In this document: positions 9,434 through 18,754 of the stretch, piece after piece
How positions within the stretch are numbered: position 1 is the first letter of the stretch
How the letters are laid out: the number at the start of each line of letters is the position of its first letter
NCBI GenBank assembly: GCA_029554345.1
Contig: JAKPJF010000070.1
Location: 1 to 51,901, forward strand
DNA from: Spirochaetota bacterium
GTDB lineage: Bacteria > Spirochaetota > UBA4802 > JAFGJZ01
Reading direction: 5' to 3'
DNA length: 51,901 bases
Notes under the pieces: model-generated
The model's database searches: none
What the model was told of the DNA's origin: nothing
Seen by the model: the letters and a program-made list of their open reading frames with translations, nothing else
Translations under genes and position numbers: made by a program

Positions 9434-9621
9434 ATCCGCAATCATTCCCGCGTATTCACAACGTTTTGCCGGAACAATTATTTATACACCCTATGGCGAT
9501 CAAAGTCAAACAAGGGTTTAAAAAAAGGTTATCACTAATGGTGTAAATGTTCTTGACTCGGTATTTACTTGCGTTTAGCTTATTTCAGGACGCGGATTTT
9601 AGTTATGCCAGAGGCTTTTAA

Positions 9622-10842
9622 ATGAAAAAATGGACATTAAGGTGTTCGTGCGCGGTAAGTTCAGATTCTGCCGTACAGAATGCCACGATTGAGATTGACG
9701 GCGCATACATCAGCGCAATTTCAAAATCCGCAGCATCAAAACCGGATGTGGACATTTCCAATTCAGTGGCAACTCCGGGTCTCATCAATTCTCACGATCA
9801 CTTAATAGGAAATTATTTTCCGAAGGTCGGTAACGGTCCTTATATAAACTGGCTTCCATGGGACAATGATCTCAAATCGGCTCCAGTGTACCGCGAACGC
9901 CAACAGATAGCAAACCGCGACCTGTATCTGCTCGCAGGTTACAGAAACCTCATTTCAGGCGTAACAAGCGTTCACGACCATATTCCTCATTTTGTTCAGG
10001 AACCTTTTCTCGGCATAATGCCGCTGAAAGTTATATCTGATTATACACTCGTTCATTCCATAACGCAGTTTGCACTCAACTGGGGCGAAGGAATCGAAGC
10101 CGAGTATGCGCGCTCGGAAAAAGAAGGAATTCCTTTTGTCGCACATGTTGGAGAAGGTTTCGATGAAGAATCCAGAAACGAACTCAAAATTCTCAATCAA
10201 AAAGGCGGTCTCGGAGAATATTCCGTTCTCGTTCACTCAATAGCTTTCACGCCCGAAGAAATAGCTCTCGTAAAACAGAAAAAAGCCAGTGTCGTCTGGT
10301 GTGCCGATTCAAATATATTCATGTATAATAAAACTGCAGACATAAAGACAATGCTCAAAACCGGCGTCAACGTGTGCATCGGAACAGATTCTCCGATGTC
10401 GGGCGGAGAAAACATACTCCATGAAATGAAATTCGGCAGAAAATATTACAATGAACATTATAAGGAAGATCTTCCTGCAAAGCAGATTTTCAAAATGACG
10501 ACCGAAAATCCTGCAAAGGCTTTCAGGCTTGCGGAAAACGGAAAGCTCACACACGGAATGCTTGCAGACATAGTTCTCTTCGATAAGAAAAATGACGATC
10601 CTTACGAATCAGTTGTAAATGCAAACCTACAGGATGTCAAACTTGCAATAATTAATGGAATTCCGGTCTACGGTCATGCTGTTTTTCTTGATTCTTTTAA
10701 AAACTTCGGTATAAAATATCAGACTGTACGAATTGCCGGAATTGACCGCTTCATAATTGGCGATCTTTTAGGCGTATTGAACAGAATCAACAAGGCTGTC
10801 GGATTTAAGAAAAAATTTCCGTTTATGCCTGTAGAACTATAA
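9622..10842 (+). CDS. Amidohydrolase-superfamily metal-dependent hydrolase (deaminase/chlorohydrolase-like)
   Basis: 406 residues. The metal-binding set of the amidohydrolase TIM barrel is complete: HDH at 58-60 after TPGLINS, AHVGE (His175, Glu178), VHSIAF (His205) and TDSPMS (Asp256). The C-terminal PAKAFRL...G.LADIVLFD segment returns to the small beta domain. The pattern fits the ATZ/TRZ and adenosine-analogue deaminase branch, but the substrate cannot be deduced. The start follows AGAGG by 7 nt. It is the first gene of a rightward run, 16 bp ahead of a cyclic-nucleotide-binding protein, which hints that its product may be co-regulated with, rather than functionally part of, that signalling pair. 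Confidence 0.85.
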   Translation: MKKWTLRCSCAVSSDSAVQNATIEIDGAYISAISKSAASKPDVDISNSVATPGLINSHDHLIGNYFPKVGNGPYINWLPWDNDLKSAPVYRERQQIANRDLYLLAGYRNLISGVTSVHDHIPHFVQEPFLGIMPLKVISDYTLVHSITQFALNWGEGIEAEYARSEKEGIPFVAHVGEGFDEESRNELKILNQKGGLGEYSVLVHSIAFTPEEIALVKQKKASVVWCADSNIFMYNKTADIKTMLKTGVNVCIGTDSPMSGGENILHEMKFGRKYYNEHYKEDLPAKQIFKMTTENPAKAFRLAENGKLTHGMLADIVLFDKKNDDPYESVVNANLQDVKLAIINGIPVYGHAVFLDSFKNFGIKYQTVRIAGIDRFIIGDLLGVLNRINKAVGFKKKFPFMPVEL

Positions 10843-10858
10843 AAAAAGTTGGTGTGAA

Positions 10859-12016
10859 ATGTCGAGCGGAGTCGGTAAAGTTACTACAAGAAGCTACAAG
10901 TCCGGAAGTGTCGTTTATTTTGAAGGCGACAAAAGCGAATACATTTACATTCTCAAAGCCGGAAAAGTCCTTCTCACATATCTCAAACCAGAAACAGGTG
11001 AAGAGGTAAAAGAACACATCAAACCGGGTGAATTTTTCGGAGTAAAATCAGCTCTCGGAAGATATCCAAGAGAAGAAACAGCACAGACACTAACGGATGT
11101 AGTCGTACTGGTTCTTACTCTCGGCGATTTCGAAAGTATAGTTCTCGGCAACATCGCCGTCGTAAAAAAAATGCTTTCGGTATTCAGCAATCAGCTCAGA
11201 CGTATCGGAAAAGCGCAGAGAGAAGTTCTCGGAGAAACGAATGTTGTAAATCCCGAAGCCGAGCTCTTCAAAATAGGTGAATACTATTTCCGCACTCAGA
11301 AATATTCACAGGCACTTTATGCCTTCAAAAAATACATGGGATATTATCCTGACGGCCTCAATGCACAGAACTCAATGCAGCGTATAAAAGACATCCAGTC
11401 AGGCAATTTTTCGAATGAACTTCCGCCTCCATCGGATGATTTTCAGGATTCATCATCCGCAGCGAATGATTCCGGATTCGGAGGTTTTTCGGATTTTGGA
11501 ACAGATTCAAATGATTCACCTCCGGACATGACCGATTTTGATTCGGGATTTTCCGTCTCACACGCGACTGAACTATCAAGCGAAATGGATGATTTTCTCG
11601 GAGGAACATCATCAGCAGGCGGCGGGCTTTCTCCGGAAGACAAGATTGAAAACGCCAGATCGCTATTTGCATCAGGCGACCCGCGTTCCGCTGAACCGAT
11701 TCTTAAAGAAATAATTGAAGATGCGTCGCTTGAACACGGAGCTTCCGCAAAAACATTCGAAGAAGCTCATATAGAATACGGAAAAGTTCTCATGAAGCTG
11801 GGCAGACTTCAGGATTCCCTTACAGCCTTTTCTAACTTTGTTAAAAAATTTCCGCAGTCCAAATCGGCGAAAGCGGCGCTTTATAATTCGGGTCTGATTT
11901 TTATGCAGGCAGGACAGAAGCAGAAGGCAGCAGCATATCTGCAGAAAGCGGCATCGATGCCTCCTGCGGATGATATTACTTTTGACGCGAAACGCCGTCT
12001 CACACAGCTTCAGTAA
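10859..12016 (+). CDS. Cyclic-nucleotide-binding domain protein with TPR repeats
   Basis: 385 residues. A cNMP-binding beta-roll occupies about 12-125 (GSVVYFEGDKSEYIYILKAG opening, then KPGEFFGVKSALGRYPREET as the phosphate-binding cassette). A TPR-like helical pair covers about 138-175. A low-complexity Ser/Asp/Phe-rich acidic linker runs from about 185 to 250, and further TPR repeats from about 255 to the end. There is no HTH, so it is not a transcription factor of the Crp type; it probably senses a ligand and binds another protein. Proteins of this cNMP-TPR design next to a second cNMP protein are, to my recollection, typical of spirochaetes. Confidence 0.85.
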   Translation: MSSGVGKVTTRSYKSGSVVYFEGDKSEYIYILKAGKVLLTYLKPETGEEVKEHIKPGEFFGVKSALGRYPREETAQTLTDVVVLVLTLGDFESIVLGNIAVVKKMLSVFSNQLRRIGKAQREVLGETNVVNPEAELFKIGEYYFRTQKYSQALYAFKKYMGYYPDGLNAQNSMQRIKDIQSGNFSNELPPPSDDFQDSSSAANDSGFGGFSDFGTDSNDSPPDMTDFDSGFSVSHATELSSEMDDFLGGTSSAGGGLSPEDKIENARSLFASGDPRSAEPILKEIIEDASLEHGASAKTFEEAHIEYGKVLMKLGRLQDSLTAFSNFVKKFPQSKSAKAALYNSGLIFMQAGQKQKAAAYLQKAASMPPADDITFDAKRRLTQLQ

Positions 12017-12025
12017 GGAGTACGT

Positions 12026-12691
12026 ATGCTTCTCTTAGAAAAAAATGCTATGGAAAAACTCGATAAATTTTCAGTTGATTACGCTCCCGGCGAAATAATC
12101 TTCTGCGAGTACGAACCGGGAAACGAGTTCTACTTCGTCAAAAAAGGACGTGTCAGCATTGTTAAAATAATCAATAACCGCGAGAAGACCCTTGACGTGC
12201 TTGAAGAAGGCGACGTCTTCGGCGAAATGGCGATTCTCGAAGCAGAACCGCGTTCAGCATCTGCTGTGGCAATGGGCCCTGAAACAGTTTCACTTTTAAA
12301 ATTTCACCGCGATAATTTTGATGCTATACTTCAGGGAAATCCCCAGCTCGCATACAGACTCCTCGTAATTTTTTCAAAAAGGATTTATGATGCCAAAAGA
12401 AGATTGATGATTCTTCTTCTAAATGAACCTCAGCTGAGAGTAATGGACGTTCTCAACATGCTTGCCGAAGCCGAACAGAAATTCGATCTCGACAGTCCTA
12501 TTATTTTGAAAACAAATCCGAATGAGATATGCAACTGGGCAGGACTCCCTATGGAAGACACTCAAAAAGCATTGACACAATTAGCCAATCTCGGAAAGAT
12601 TGAAATTCAGGCGGACAGCGTTTTTGTTAAAAATATTCGCGACTTCCAGCGACTTGTAAATTCCCGCCGAAAACAAATGTTCACAAGATAA
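12026..12691 (+). CDS. Crp/Fnr-like cyclic-nucleotide-binding regulator
   Basis: 221 residues. The N-terminal cNMP-binding domain (about 15-125) has GDVFGEMAILEAEPRSASA as the phosphate-binding cassette. A long C helix (about 110-140) follows, then a C-terminal region (about 145-215) with the size and spacing of a Crp winged helix: NPNEICNWAGLPMEDTQKALTQL resembles the recognition HTH, followed by a short wing (GKIEIQADSVFVKNI). It probably binds DNA, but the HTH is divergent. AAGGAG lies 6 nt before the ATG at 12026; the Met at residue 9 is less likely. It is 9 bp after the cNMP-TPR gene and one base before a tRNA gene. Confidence 0.82.
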   Translation: MLLLEKNAMEKLDKFSVDYAPGEIIFCEYEPGNEFYFVKKGRVSIVKIINNREKTLDVLEEGDVFGEMAILEAEPRSASAVAMGPETVSLLKFHRDNFDAILQGNPQLAYRLLVIFSKRIYDAKRRLMILLLNEPQLRVMDVLNMLAEAEQKFDLDSPIILKTNPNEICNWAGLPMEDTQKALTQLANLGKIEIQADSVFVKNIRDFQRLVNSRRKQMFTR

Positions 12692-12692
12692 C

Positions 12693-12766
12693 GCTCCCGT
12701 AGCTCAGGTGGATAGAGCAGTAGTTTCCTAAACTATGTGCCAGAGGTTCAAATCCTCTCGGGAGCA
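12693..12766 (+). tRNA. tRNA-Arg (anticodon CCU)
   Basis: A full cloverleaf is readable: acceptor GCTCCCG (12693-12699) with CGGGAGC (12759-12765), discriminator A, D stem GCTC/GAGC, 7-nt anticodon loop TTCCTAA (anticodon CCT at 12727-12729), and T stem AGAGG/CCTCT with TTCAAAT. CCA is not encoded. It decodes AGG. It begins 1 nt after the stop of the Crp-like gene and ends 19 nt before prfA, so it is probably cut out of a polycistronic mRNA. Confidence 0.95.
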
Positions 12767-12785
12767 ATCGTTCTACCGGAGAAAT

Positions 12786-13859
12786 ATGGAAGCCAGACTC
12801 GAAAGATTAAATACACGTTTTAATGAGCTTCAAGTGGAAATGAGCAACCCGTCGGTTGTATCAAACCAGGAAAAATTCCGCGAACTAAGCCGCGAATTTT
12901 CCCAGCTGGAACCTGCAGTCAAGAAATACAAAGAATATGTAAACCTCAAAAAGAATCTATCTGAAACTGAAGTTCTTCTTCAGACAGAAAAAGATCCGGA
13001 AATGCGTTCAATGCTTACAGAAGAGAAACATTCAATTGAAGAAAATCTTCCGCTTCTCGAAAAGGAGATGATGGTACTTCTTCTGCCGAAAGATCCGGGT
13101 TCCGGCAAAGACGTCATCATGGAAATACGCGCGGGAACCGGCGGCGATGAAGCGGCTCTTTTTGTTTCTGATTTATTCAGAATGTATTCCCGTTACGCGG
13201 ATATCAATAAATGGAAACTAGAGATAATGGAAAAAAGCGAAACCGAAATCGGCGGTTTCAAGGAAATAATTTTCTCTATTTCCGGAGACGCGGCGTATGA
13301 CGACCTTAAATTCGAATCGGGAACGCATCGCGTTCAGCGTATTCCATCAACCGAAGCCGGCGGAAGAATCCACACAAGCGCGGTAACAGTTGCAGTTATG
13401 CCTGAAGCCGAAGAAAGCGACGTCAATATACGTACTGAGGATCTTCGGATCGATGTTTATCGTTCAAGCGGAAGCGGCGGTCAGCACGTTAACACGACTG
13501 ACTCTGCCGTCAGAATAACGCATATCCCGTCCGGGCTCGTTGTTACCAGTCAGGACGAGCGTTCCCAGATTAAAAACAAGGCAAAGGCTCTCAGGGTTTT
13601 GAGAACACGTCTATTTGAAGTTCAGGATCAGAAAAGAAGAGAAACAGAATCTAAACTCAGAAAATCACAAGTCGGTTCAGGCGACAGAAGCGAAAGAATC
13701 AGAACATATAATTTTCCGCAATCCCGCGTTACCGATCACAGAATCGGAGTTACACTCTACAATCTCGAAACATTCTTAAACGGCGAAATGCACCAGATAA
13801 TCAAGTCTCTGAAAGAGTTTGAAATCGAGGAACTGCTGAAAGATCAGGATAATCTATGA
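12786..13859 (+). CDS. prfA: Peptide chain release factor 1
   Basis: 357 residues, the normal length for RF1. It recognises UAA and UAG at the ribosomal A site and triggers peptide release. The decoding motif reads PST (187-189) in the RIPSTEAGGRIHTS context of RF1, not the SPF of RF2, and the catalytic GGQ is at 231-233. The start at 12786 is preferred over an upstream in-frame codon that would overlap the tRNA: GGAG lies 5-6 nt before it and homologues begin at this point. It overlaps prmC by 4 bp, the usual pairing with the methylase that modifies its GGQ glutamine. Confidence 0.97.
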   Translation: MEARLERLNTRFNELQVEMSNPSVVSNQEKFRELSREFSQLEPAVKKYKEYVNLKKNLSETEVLLQTEKDPEMRSMLTEEKHSIEENLPLLEKEMMVLLLPKDPGSGKDVIMEIRAGTGGDEAALFVSDLFRMYSRYADINKWKLEIMEKSETEIGGFKEIIFSISGDAAYDDLKFESGTHRVQRIPSTEAGGRIHTSAVTVAVMPEAEESDVNIRTEDLRIDVYRSSGSGGQHVNTTDSAVRITHIPSGLVVTSQDERSQIKNKAKALRVLRTRLFEVQDQKRRETESKLRKSQVGSGDRSERIRTYNFPQSRVTDHRIGVTLYNLETFLNGEMHQIIKSLKEFEIEELLKDQDNL

Positions 13860-14686
13860 CTCTCGGTGAAATATTTAGTGAAGTTTCCGCCGAACTGAAA
13901 TCTTCGGGGATACCGACCTTCTCCCTTGATGCTGAAATAATAATATGCGAAACCGCCGGTATCGCAAGACACAGAATAATATCGCACCCTGAAACAGAAA
14001 TTTCCGGCGATGTAATCAAGTTAATTCATTCTATGGCAAAGCGCCGTGCAGAAAGGGAACCGCTGGCTTACATCACCGGACTAAAAGAGTTTTACGGCCT
14101 TGAATTCTCGGTAAACAAATCTGTTTTAATTCCACGTCCTGAAACTGAACTTCTTGTTGATCAGGCAATCTACTTTGCTCCGCAAAAATCGGATTTTCTT
14201 GATATTTGCACAGGATCAGGCGCCGTAGCAATATCGGTAAAATACAACAGACCGGATCTTTCGGTTTCCGCATCAGACATTTCTTCTGAAGCGCTAGAAT
14301 GCGCCAAAATTAACGCCGAAAACATCGTCTCGGGAAAAATCGAATTTAAAGAAAGCGATGTCTTTTCGGCATTCGCGGGAAGAAAGTTTTCACTGATTAC
14401 CGCAAATCCGCCGTATATCGCAGAGTCAGAGAAAAAAACTCTCGAAGCAGAACTTTCATTTGAACCGAAGCAGGCCTTATTTGCGGACGATTCCGGAATG
14501 GAAATAATAAAAAAAATTATTTCCGATGCAAAAAAATATCTCACTGATAATGGAATCCTTCTAATCGAAATCGGTGCATCTCAGAAAAATGCAGTCAGGG
14601 ATTTCGCTCATTTGAACGGTTTTGAAACAGTTTTCTGCCCAGATTATGCAGGAATTGACCGGGTAGCCCGCATAACTCAAAAATAA
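13856..14686 (+). CDS. prmC: Release factor glutamine methyltransferase
   Basis: 276 residues. It transfers a methyl group from S-adenosylmethionine to the Gln of the GGQ motif in RF1 and RF2. The N-terminal helical substrate domain (1-80) leads to LIPRPETE (91-98), SAM motif I DICTGSGAVAI (116-126) and the catalytic NPPYI (184-188). The start overlaps the prfA stop as ATGA, so translation is coupled with its substrate. Confidence 0.96.
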   Translation: MTLGEIFSEVSAELKSSGIPTFSLDAEIIICETAGIARHRIISHPETEISGDVIKLIHSMAKRRAEREPLAYITGLKEFYGLEFSVNKSVLIPRPETELLVDQAIYFAPQKSDFLDICTGSGAVAISVKYNRPDLSVSASDISSEALECAKINAENIVSGKIEFKESDVFSAFAGRKFSLITANPPYIAESEKKTLEAELSFEPKQALFADDSGMEIIKKIISDAKKYLTDNGILLIEIGASQKNAVRDFAHLNGFETVFCPDYAGIDRVARITQK

Positions 14687-14801
14687 GGCTATCGGCAGAC
14701 TTCCATTATTTCCCTTTTTCTTCTTGCTGATTTTTAATACTAATCCGATAATTGAAGTACTGTGGACAAAACCAGGTAATATGATATTACGGATAAAAAA
14801 A

Positions 14802-16634
14802 ATGAAAAAGTTTCTCGCCGCTGTAATCAGCGCAAGCTCGATATGCCTCTTCGCAGAAAGCGCTGACGTCAATTACAGCAAAGCGCAAATGCTGAGATCT
14901 GAAAACAAATTTTCTGAAGCGGTCGAACTTCTTCTTAAAATTGATAATCATCCGGAACAATACAGAATATACCATCAAATAGCCGAAATATATCTTCAGC
15001 TAAAGGATTTCGCTAAAGCCGAAGAGTACGCAAAAAAGTCAATTGAGCTTAAAGACGATTTCGCAGAAGCATACATCGTTCTTTATAATTCACAGAATTC
15101 ACTTCAAAAAACAGAGGATTCTGCTGACACGCTCTACACCCTCACCCTGATGAACCCCAAGAATCCCGAGTTCCTTTACATACTGGGATCAATTCACTAT
15201 AATCAGCTCAACAATATAATCATGGCCAAATATTGCTTTGACCTTCTTCTTAATCTTTCATATGAACAAAGTATACCTGCGCAATACATGGAAAGAATTC
15301 ATATCGTACTTTCTGAAATCAATTATGAACTCGGCAATTATAATGAAGCAATTGAAAACATAAAAAGCGCAATGGAATATAATGCCCAGAATTCCGAACG
15401 GATGCTTAAAATAGCAGGATTCCTTGCCGGACTTAATCAGCTTAAAAGTTCCGCAAGAGCCTATGAATCAGTTTTTAACTCCATGACTCCCGAACAGAAA
15501 AAAGATCCTCTTGCATATAAAATATCTGCATTCATCGGAACGATACATTACCTCAACGGTGATGCCCGCGCTTCTGCATACTTGAAATATTCGCTGGGAG
15601 ATAAAACTTCAAGCAATAAGCTTGCCCGGGCACTCCTCTATGCGATAGCAGGCAACGACAAAGCGGCAATGCCTTTAATAAATGAATTGTTGACCACTGA
15701 AGATGCTCATCTTCCTGCAGTGCTGGCAGGCGCGAAAGTCAGTGAAACTGCCGGAGACAAAGAATCTGCGGCGGCTTTCTATTCACGTGCGGGTGAATTA
15801 ATCAATCAGACAGACCTGCATTTGCCTTCCGCTAAAATAAACAGAAAAGCTGCAGAATTCAACAATTCAGCAGCTCATTACAGATATGCCGCTTCATCAT
15901 TCGAAAAAGCAAAATTAACCGCAAACGCTATCCTGATGATTGAAAAATCAAATTCAGCAGAGTTCAACATCGAAAATTATCTATATACAGGTTATCTCTA
16001 TTCTGTTATAAAAAACCGCAGCAAATTTGAAAACATCATAAACAATGCCAAAAAACTAGAACCGAAAAATCCAAGAGTTTATTACATATCGGCTTTATCA
16101 AATTTTGACGTCAAAAATTATCAAGGATCTCTTACAGATATTTCAAAAGCAATTGAGCTTTCACCCGAAGATCCATACATACGCTTTCATGCGGCAATAA
16201 CATATGAAAAACTTTCGAAAACTGCCGATGCCGCCCGGGAAATGCAAGAAGCTCTCAAGTATGATAAAGAAAATCCGGGATATCTGAATTTTCTAGGCTA
16301 TATTTATGTTGATTCAAACATTAATCTCGATAAAGCTGAATCGATGATCCAGTCAGCTCTGTCAAAGGAACCTAACAATGGAGCATTCCTGGATTCTCTC
16401 GGCTGGCTTCATTACAGAAAAAAGAATTACAATGAAGCTTTCAAGTATCTTTACCGCGGAATGCAGAACCTGACTGCCGCAAAAACCGAAGACCCGGTAG
16501 TATACGATCATCTCGGTGATACCAGCTTGAAACTCGGCAAAAAACAAAAAGCAATCGAATACTGGATAAAAGCCCTTTCTTTTAAAGCTGATCCCAAAAT
16601 TGAAGCGAAGGTGAAGAATGCAGTCAAAAATTAA
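14802..16634 (+). CDS. Secreted tetratricopeptide repeat protein
   Basis: 610 residues from the Met at 14802, which starts a signal peptide (KKFLAAVISASSICLFAESA); an in-frame ATG at 14724 would bury it behind 26 residues. The rest is helical TPR repeat throughout, clearest at about 40-110 (GAEEYAKKSIELKDDFAEAY-like) and about 425-600, where YISALSNFDVKNYQGSLTDI and later repeats end in the NFLGYIYVD and DSLGWLHYRK forms seen in outer-membrane-assembly TPR proteins. It probably works in the periplasm as a scaffold. The 17-bp overlap with the LolB-like gene suggests they act together at the outer membrane. Confidence 0.85.
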   Translation: MKKFLAAVISASSICLFAESADVNYSKAQMLRSENKFSEAVELLLKIDNHPEQYRIYHQIAEIYLQLKDFAKAEEYAKKSIELKDDFAEAYIVLYNSQNSLQKTEDSADTLYTLTLMNPKNPEFLYILGSIHYNQLNNIIMAKYCFDLLLNLSYEQSIPAQYMERIHIVLSEINYELGNYNEAIENIKSAMEYNAQNSERMLKIAGFLAGLNQLKSSARAYESVFNSMTPEQKKDPLAYKISAFIGTIHYLNGDARASAYLKYSLGDKTSSNKLARALLYAIAGNDKAAMPLINELLTTEDAHLPAVLAGAKVSETAGDKESAAAFYSRAGELINQTDLHLPSAKINRKAAEFNNSAAHYRYAASSFEKAKLTANAILMIEKSNSAEFNIENYLYTGYLYSVIKNRSKFENIINNAKKLEPKNPRVYYISALSNFDVKNYQGSLTDISKAIELSPEDPYIRFHAAITYEKLSKTADAAREMQEALKYDKENPGYLNFLGYIYVDSNINLDKAESMIQSALSKEPNNGAFLDSLGWLHYRKKNYNEAFKYLYRGMQNLTAAKTEDPVVYDHLGDTSLKLGKKQKAIEYWIKALSFKADPKIEAKVKNAVKN

Positions 16635-17391
16635 ATCAACACTTATATTCATTTTAGCTCTATCATTTTCATGCAAGAGTGTTCCGGAAAAAACTTCAAT
16701 TAATACCGTTTTTTCTAAATCGGAGCTCACTTCAGCAATCATCGAATTCAATGAAAGAAAAGCTCCTTCATTTTCGGCTGATGTCTCCCTCAAAATAAAA
16801 CTCAGCGGAAAATCAAACTCCGCATCAGGAAAAATATATTATTCTGCAGACACAGAAAAATGGAGAGCCGTTATCCGCGACCCTTATTTCGGAACAGTTG
16901 TTTTTCATATATTGATTGAAAATGATATAATTAATGCATATTCAACTTATGACAAGATTCTGTTTCTTTCTGATGCGAAATCACCTGACCTTTTTTCGGC
17001 AACTTATAATCCTTCTTCCATTTTCGCTATAGTCTCAGGCAGAATTCCTTTAATAGCTCAACCTGCAAAATTTAAGGAAACCACTGCGGGCCTCGAATAT
17101 GATGATGCCGATTTTTTTCAAAAAATCAGTTTTTCCGACAAAAAGAAAGTATCTGATCTTATTATTGAAAACAAAAAACTCGCGATGAACTTCGTTATCC
17201 GCTATGACACTTTTTCTGAAACTGACAACTATTCATATTACAAAAAAATACACGCAGAAGAAACCGTAAGCGGTGATTATTTTGAGTTTATATACAAAAA
17301 TGTCACCATAGAAAAGTCAATAAGCGACAACATTTTTGACATCAAAATACCAAAAGGAACCAAAGTAATAAACACAACCGGAAAATTATAA
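16618..17391 (+). CDS. LolB-like/DUF4292-type lipoprotein
   Basis: 257 residues. A lipoprotein signal ends in LSFSC (Cys19). The body has the beta-strand pattern of LolB/LolA-like half barrels: a SADVSLKIKLSGKSNSASG strand pair, then DTEKWRAVIRDPYFGTVVFHI, and a C-terminal series of strands ending KIPKGTKVI. LolB-type proteins accept lipoproteins and insert them in the outer membrane; DUF4292 proteins are remote relatives often paired with a TPR protein, as here. Assignment is by fold pattern and gene context, without one decisive residue. The stop meets the convergent gene back to back. Confidence 0.65.
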   Translation: MQSKIKSTLIFILALSFSCKSVPEKTSINTVFSKSELTSAIIEFNERKAPSFSADVSLKIKLSGKSNSASGKIYYSADTEKWRAVIRDPYFGTVVFHILIENDIINAYSTYDKILFLSDAKSPDLFSATYNPSSIFAIVSGRIPLIAQPAKFKETTAGLEYDDADFFQKISFSDKKKVSDLIIENKKLAMNFVIRYDTFSETDNYSYYKKIHAEETVSGDYFEFIYKNVTIEKSISDNIFDIKIPKGTKVINTTGKL

Positions 17392-18054
17392 AATTGAAGA
17401 AGAAAGTATACTTTGCACGGCTTTGTAGGCAATCAGCATTTGTGCCGAATAATATGTAACCAATACGACAAAGGCCGATGCTTTATATTTCGCAACAATA
17501 ACTTCCCACGAAAGAAATGCATCAGAAATATAAAAAAGAGCTGCACCTACGGAAAGAACAGAAAGACCGCCTCTTTCCGCTTCGTAACTTTGAGCGGCTA
17601 AATTCATTGCAGAAAGAAGCACACAGTAGACGATCACGGGCAAAAACATTTTTTTCTGAAAACCTGTTCTTAGAAAAGTTTTTACCGTAAAAACATAAAT
17701 CAGAGAAAGAACAACAATCACTATTCCCGGAACAGTAATTGACAAATCCGTGTGGAAAAAAGCAGCGATATAAATGATATGTGCAAGTGAAAAAGAAATC
17801 ATTCCTGGAATCAGGTATCTGCTGTCATCAAGAAGAAAAAAATCTCCAAACATACTGAACAATAGTCCGGCTGCAACAAGATATGAGAAATGGGTTCCGC
17901 CGGAAAGAACCGATAATATAAGTAATAAGAGAAACAAAATCATTATAGGGGCAAGTTTCACATATTTATAAAGAAATTCCTTACGGTATTTCACCAATAT
18001 CGCGAAAAAAGATGCAAGAATGCAAATACTGTAAAATATAATTACCAGTCTCAT
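17386..18054 (-). CDS. YhhN/TMEM86-family membrane protein (lysoplasmalogenase-like)
   Basis: 222 residues with about eight membrane helices. The family signature is visible: LLFSMFGDFFLLDD after the third helix, then GMISFSLAHIIYIAAF, with the acidic residues that form the active site in lysoplasmalogenases, and FYISDAFLSWE late in the sequence. The family cleaves the vinyl-ether bond of lysoplasmalogens, lipids found in many anaerobes; activity here is inferred. The third of three tandem ATGs (18054) is chosen because GGAGG lies at the right distance; a GTG at 18078 would add eight polar residues. Confidence 0.8.
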   Translation of the reverse strand: MRLVIIFYSICILASFFAILVKYRKEFLYKYVKLAPIMILFLLLLILSVLSGGTHFSYLVAAGLLFSMFGDFFLLDDSRYLIPGMISFSLAHIIYIAAFFHTDLSITVPGIVIVVLSLIYVFTVKTFLRTGFQKKMFLPVIVYCVLLSAMNLAAQSYEAERGGLSVLSVGAALFYISDAFLSWEVIVAKYKASAFVVLVTYYSAQMLIAYKAVQSILSSSIL

Positions 18055-18202
18055 CATCATCCTCCGGCAAATCGGCACTGCCCATAATTCTAAAGAAGAA
18101 GTTTCAGCCTGTCAAGAGATAAGCATTATGCCGTTAATATTTATTTGACGAATATTTCACATAGACAAAATTATGACATAGATTGGATAAACTGGTGAGA
18201 TT

Positions 18203-18754
18203 ATGAATATTGGCCGTCTACTAAAAAAAATAAGAACTGAAAAAGGTTTTTCGCTTTCGACCGTAGCAGAAGCGGTAAACCTTACTCCAAGCTCGCTTTC
18301 TCAAATAGAAAACTCTAAAATTTCACCTTCAATTTCATCTCTATCGGATATTCTCAATTTTTACAGAGTTCCAATGTCTGAATTTTTTAAGCAGATTGAG
18401 CACAAGGATCTTCTAGTTGTCAAATCCGCTGAAATCGAATCACTCAAAACAATCAATATGGGAGTAACCATCAATCTTCTTGCATCAAAACTCGAAAATA
18501 ATGTACTTGAATCATACTCCGTAATTTTTTCGCCGGGCAGTTCGCTTGAAATAAAAAAACTGCCTGATGAGCTTAACGGTGAACGTTTCCTTTATATTTT
18601 AAACGGTTCTATAGAAATTACTATTAACGAAAAAATCTTTTTGCTGAAGGAAAAGGATTCACTGAATTACAAATCATACTACAAGTGCCTGATCAATAAC
18701 ACAGGATCTGTTGATGCAGAAGTTTTCATTAACGGTCTTCCGCCTGTTCTTTAA
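18203..18754 (+). CDS. XRE-type HTH regulator with C-terminal cupin domain
   Basis: 183 residues. An N-terminal HTH_3 domain (about 3-62) reads IGRLLKKIRTEKGFSLSTVA then PSSLSQIENSKISPSISSL. A single cupin beta-barrel fills about 105-180 (GERFLYILNGSIEITINEK core). This is the design of small-molecule-responsive repressors controlling metabolite uptake or use. The cupin lacks an obvious full metal-binding His set, so it may sense an organic ligand. The gene stands alone; upstream is the divergent YhhN-like gene, and the last 4 bp overlap the convergent lacI-type gene. Confidence 0.88.
   Translation: MNIGRLLKKIRTEKGFSLSTVAEAVNLTPSSLSQIENSKISPSISSLSDILNFYRVPMSEFFKQIEHKDLLVVKSAEIESLKTINMGVTINLLASKLENNVLESYSVIFSPGSSLEIKKLPDELNGERFLYILNGSIEITINEKIFLLKEKDSLNYKSYYKCLINNTGSVDAEVFINGLPPVL

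Noticed and set aside
12735-12785. Longer prfA reading frame starting inside the tRNA gene
   Set aside because: It would overlap the tRNA, lacks a ribosome-binding site, and the family's N terminus begins at 12786.
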